A stretch of 64,000 nucleotides of DNA from Bin5 sp965200615 (GTDB lineage Bacteria; Chloroflexota; Anaerolineae; Caldilineales; Caldilineaceae), in assembly GCA_965200615.1 (NCBI GenBank), contig OZ241377.1, positions 4,712,001 through 4,776,000 on the forward strand, read 5' to 3'. Positions within the stretch are counted from its first letter, which is position 1, and each line of letters opens with the position of its first letter. Below the pieces are notes generated by a model. The model was not told where the DNA came from. It searched no databases and saw only the letters and a list, made by a program, of their open reading frames with translations. Shown one piece after another: positions 63,460 to 64,000 of this stretch. The position numbers were made by a program, and so were the translations under genes.

Positions 63460-63606
63460 TTATTTGCCGCGTTTCTCCTGGCTACCAACAGGTTTTGGCG
63501 GCGATTTCTTGGCCTTGCGTTTTCGGCGGACCGGAGCCAGAATTGCCTGAGCCACTTCCTCCGGTGTCGCGCTGATCTTCATTCTCTCGCCCTTCTGTTT
63601 GGTCAC
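63460..63606 (-). CDS. Small basic protein
   Basis: A GTG at 63606, with GGAGGAG 8 bases before it, gives 48 residues: an amphipathic start (ISATPEEVAQAILAPV) and a Lys/Arg/Pro tail (RRKRKAKKSPPKP). An in-frame ATG 8 codons upstream (63630) is possible and overlaps the stop of the preceding fragment. It ends 1 base after the GtrA stop, on the opposite strand. The TPEEVAQAIL text is like many short phage- and plasmid-type proteins; family unknown. Confidence 0.55.
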   Translation of the reverse strand: MTKQKGERMKISATPEEVAQAILAPVRRKRKAKKSPPKPVGSQEKRGK

Positions 63607-63622
63607 AGTCTGTCTCCTCCAC

Positions 63623-63724
63623 TTATTCATCAATCAGGGCACCAAAGCCCGCTTCAATCAATTTTCCTTCGAGTTGGGCTATTTCGCGGCTGGCGTGTAG
63701 AGTCCGACCTATCTGGTCAGGAAT
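63623..63724 (-). other. Possible C-terminal fragment of a small helical protein
   Basis: An open run of 33 codons (ends QLEGKLIEAGFGALIDE) precedes the small basic gene, with its TAA overlapping a possible ATG of that gene. An in-frame TAA lies directly upstream and there is no clear start codon. It may be a remnant of a gene cut by the nearby IS1 insertion. Confidence 0.3.
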
Positions 63725-63882
63725 TTACACCCCTACCAGCGCTCTACGATTTCAAACGAACTGCTAAATTCCATCTCCTTATGGAAACATACGGGGAATC
63801 ACAAGATCGAACACGAAATTTGAGCCGATGACGATCAGAATGAGCCAAGTCCGCAAATTTGCAAGATCAGCTTTGGTAGCCA

Positions 63883-64000
63883 GGTAGTGGTTAGATATTG
63901 ACTGATAGGCACTGGTTGTAGTCATGGATGAACAGTTTCAAGGCGGCACTGTGAAAGTGGTCGGACTTGGAAAAAGACAGCGTCTTGCGCACAAAGCGGG
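63883..64000 (-). mobile_element. IS1-family element, right end (runs off the window)
   Basis: The terminal repeat GGTAGTGGTTAGATATTGAC starts at 63883. Inside it, on the minus strand, the transposase reading frame ends in a TAA at 63891. The last 35 residues of that frame are visible (RFVRKTLSFSKSDHFHSA, then ALKLFIHDYN), which is the IS1/InsB C-terminal signature. The rest of the element lies to the right of the window. Confidence 0.8.
63891..64000 (-). CDS. IS1-family transposase, C-terminal part
   Basis: Only the last 36 codons are in the window. The sequence FVRKTLSFSKS closely follows the end of E. coli InsB (RSLSFSKS), and the protein stops 8 bases inside the terminal repeat, as in IS1. 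The catalytic DDE residues would lie upstream, outside the window. Whether the copy is intact cannot be seen. Confidence 0.8.
   Translation of the reverse strand, partial: RFVRKTLSFSKSDHFHSAALKLFIHDYNQCLSVNI

Overview
The window is GC-rich bacterial DNA, dense in genes on both strands, with no rRNA and no CRISPR array. The gene mix suggests a Chloroflexota bacterium, possibly a Caldilineaceae-like or host-associated lineage. It includes a form II CO-dehydrogenase-like cox cluster, LplB/YtcP-type sugar ABC permeases, several enolase-superfamily and Gfo/Idh/MocA enzymes, a UPF0261/Tm-1 and PEP-hydrolase pair, and PhyH dioxygenase. The taxonomic placement is inference from gene content only.

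Layout. 1-11.7 kb is mostly minus-strand housekeeping: sdhCDAB (sdhB runs off the left edge), a membrane-anchored trypsin-like protease, icd, an SDR, fabF and pyrC-pyrB. 12-18.1 kb is plus-strand: hemC-hemD, a decayed methyltransferase tail, hemB, tRNA-Ser(GGA), SRP RNA, an MFS transporter, a GNAT and tmRNA. 18.2-22.2 kb is accessory. It holds a broken MntA/HepT-type pair, an aldo/keto reductase, a frameshifted secreted repeat protein and a Tat-exported HNH-like membrane protein. 22.3-28 kb holds a minus-strand catabolic set (cupin, Gfo/Idh, UPF0261, PEP-hydrolase-like), a DinB protein and an enolase-superfamily enzyme.

28.7-37.6 kb is one plus-strand cox operon: coxG-S-L-M, a P-loop kinase, coxD, coxE and two XdhC-family genes. 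It runs by a 4-base overlap into a glycolate-oxidase-type cluster (glcD, a lipoprotein sugar dehydrogenase, glcE, a quinone reductase, glcF). 45-49.8 kb is minus-strand: a class IV aminotransferase-like protein with His where the PLP lysine should be, a sulfotransferase-like gene, an unknown gene and a frameshifted oligopeptidase B. 50-59.2 kb is a plus-strand sugar uptake and breakdown operon: two permeases, a lipoprotein binding protein, a 661-residue protein, an enolase-superfamily enzyme, Gfo/Idh and PhyH.

59.2-64 kb is unlike the rest and is the most novel part. A LuxR-type regulator with a degenerate receiver domain lies between two near-identical hairpins. After it come small secreted cysteine-rich proteins and small membrane proteins. 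One cysteine-rich module occurs as a 146-base tandem duplication, and the two copies keep their amino acids while almost every third codon position differs. IS1-family end fragments lie on both sides of this stretch, and an IS1-type transposase runs off the right edge.

Four genes carry apparent single-base frameshifts (near 18410, 20380, 47778 and 62690). Some may be sequencing errors; others may be real decay.
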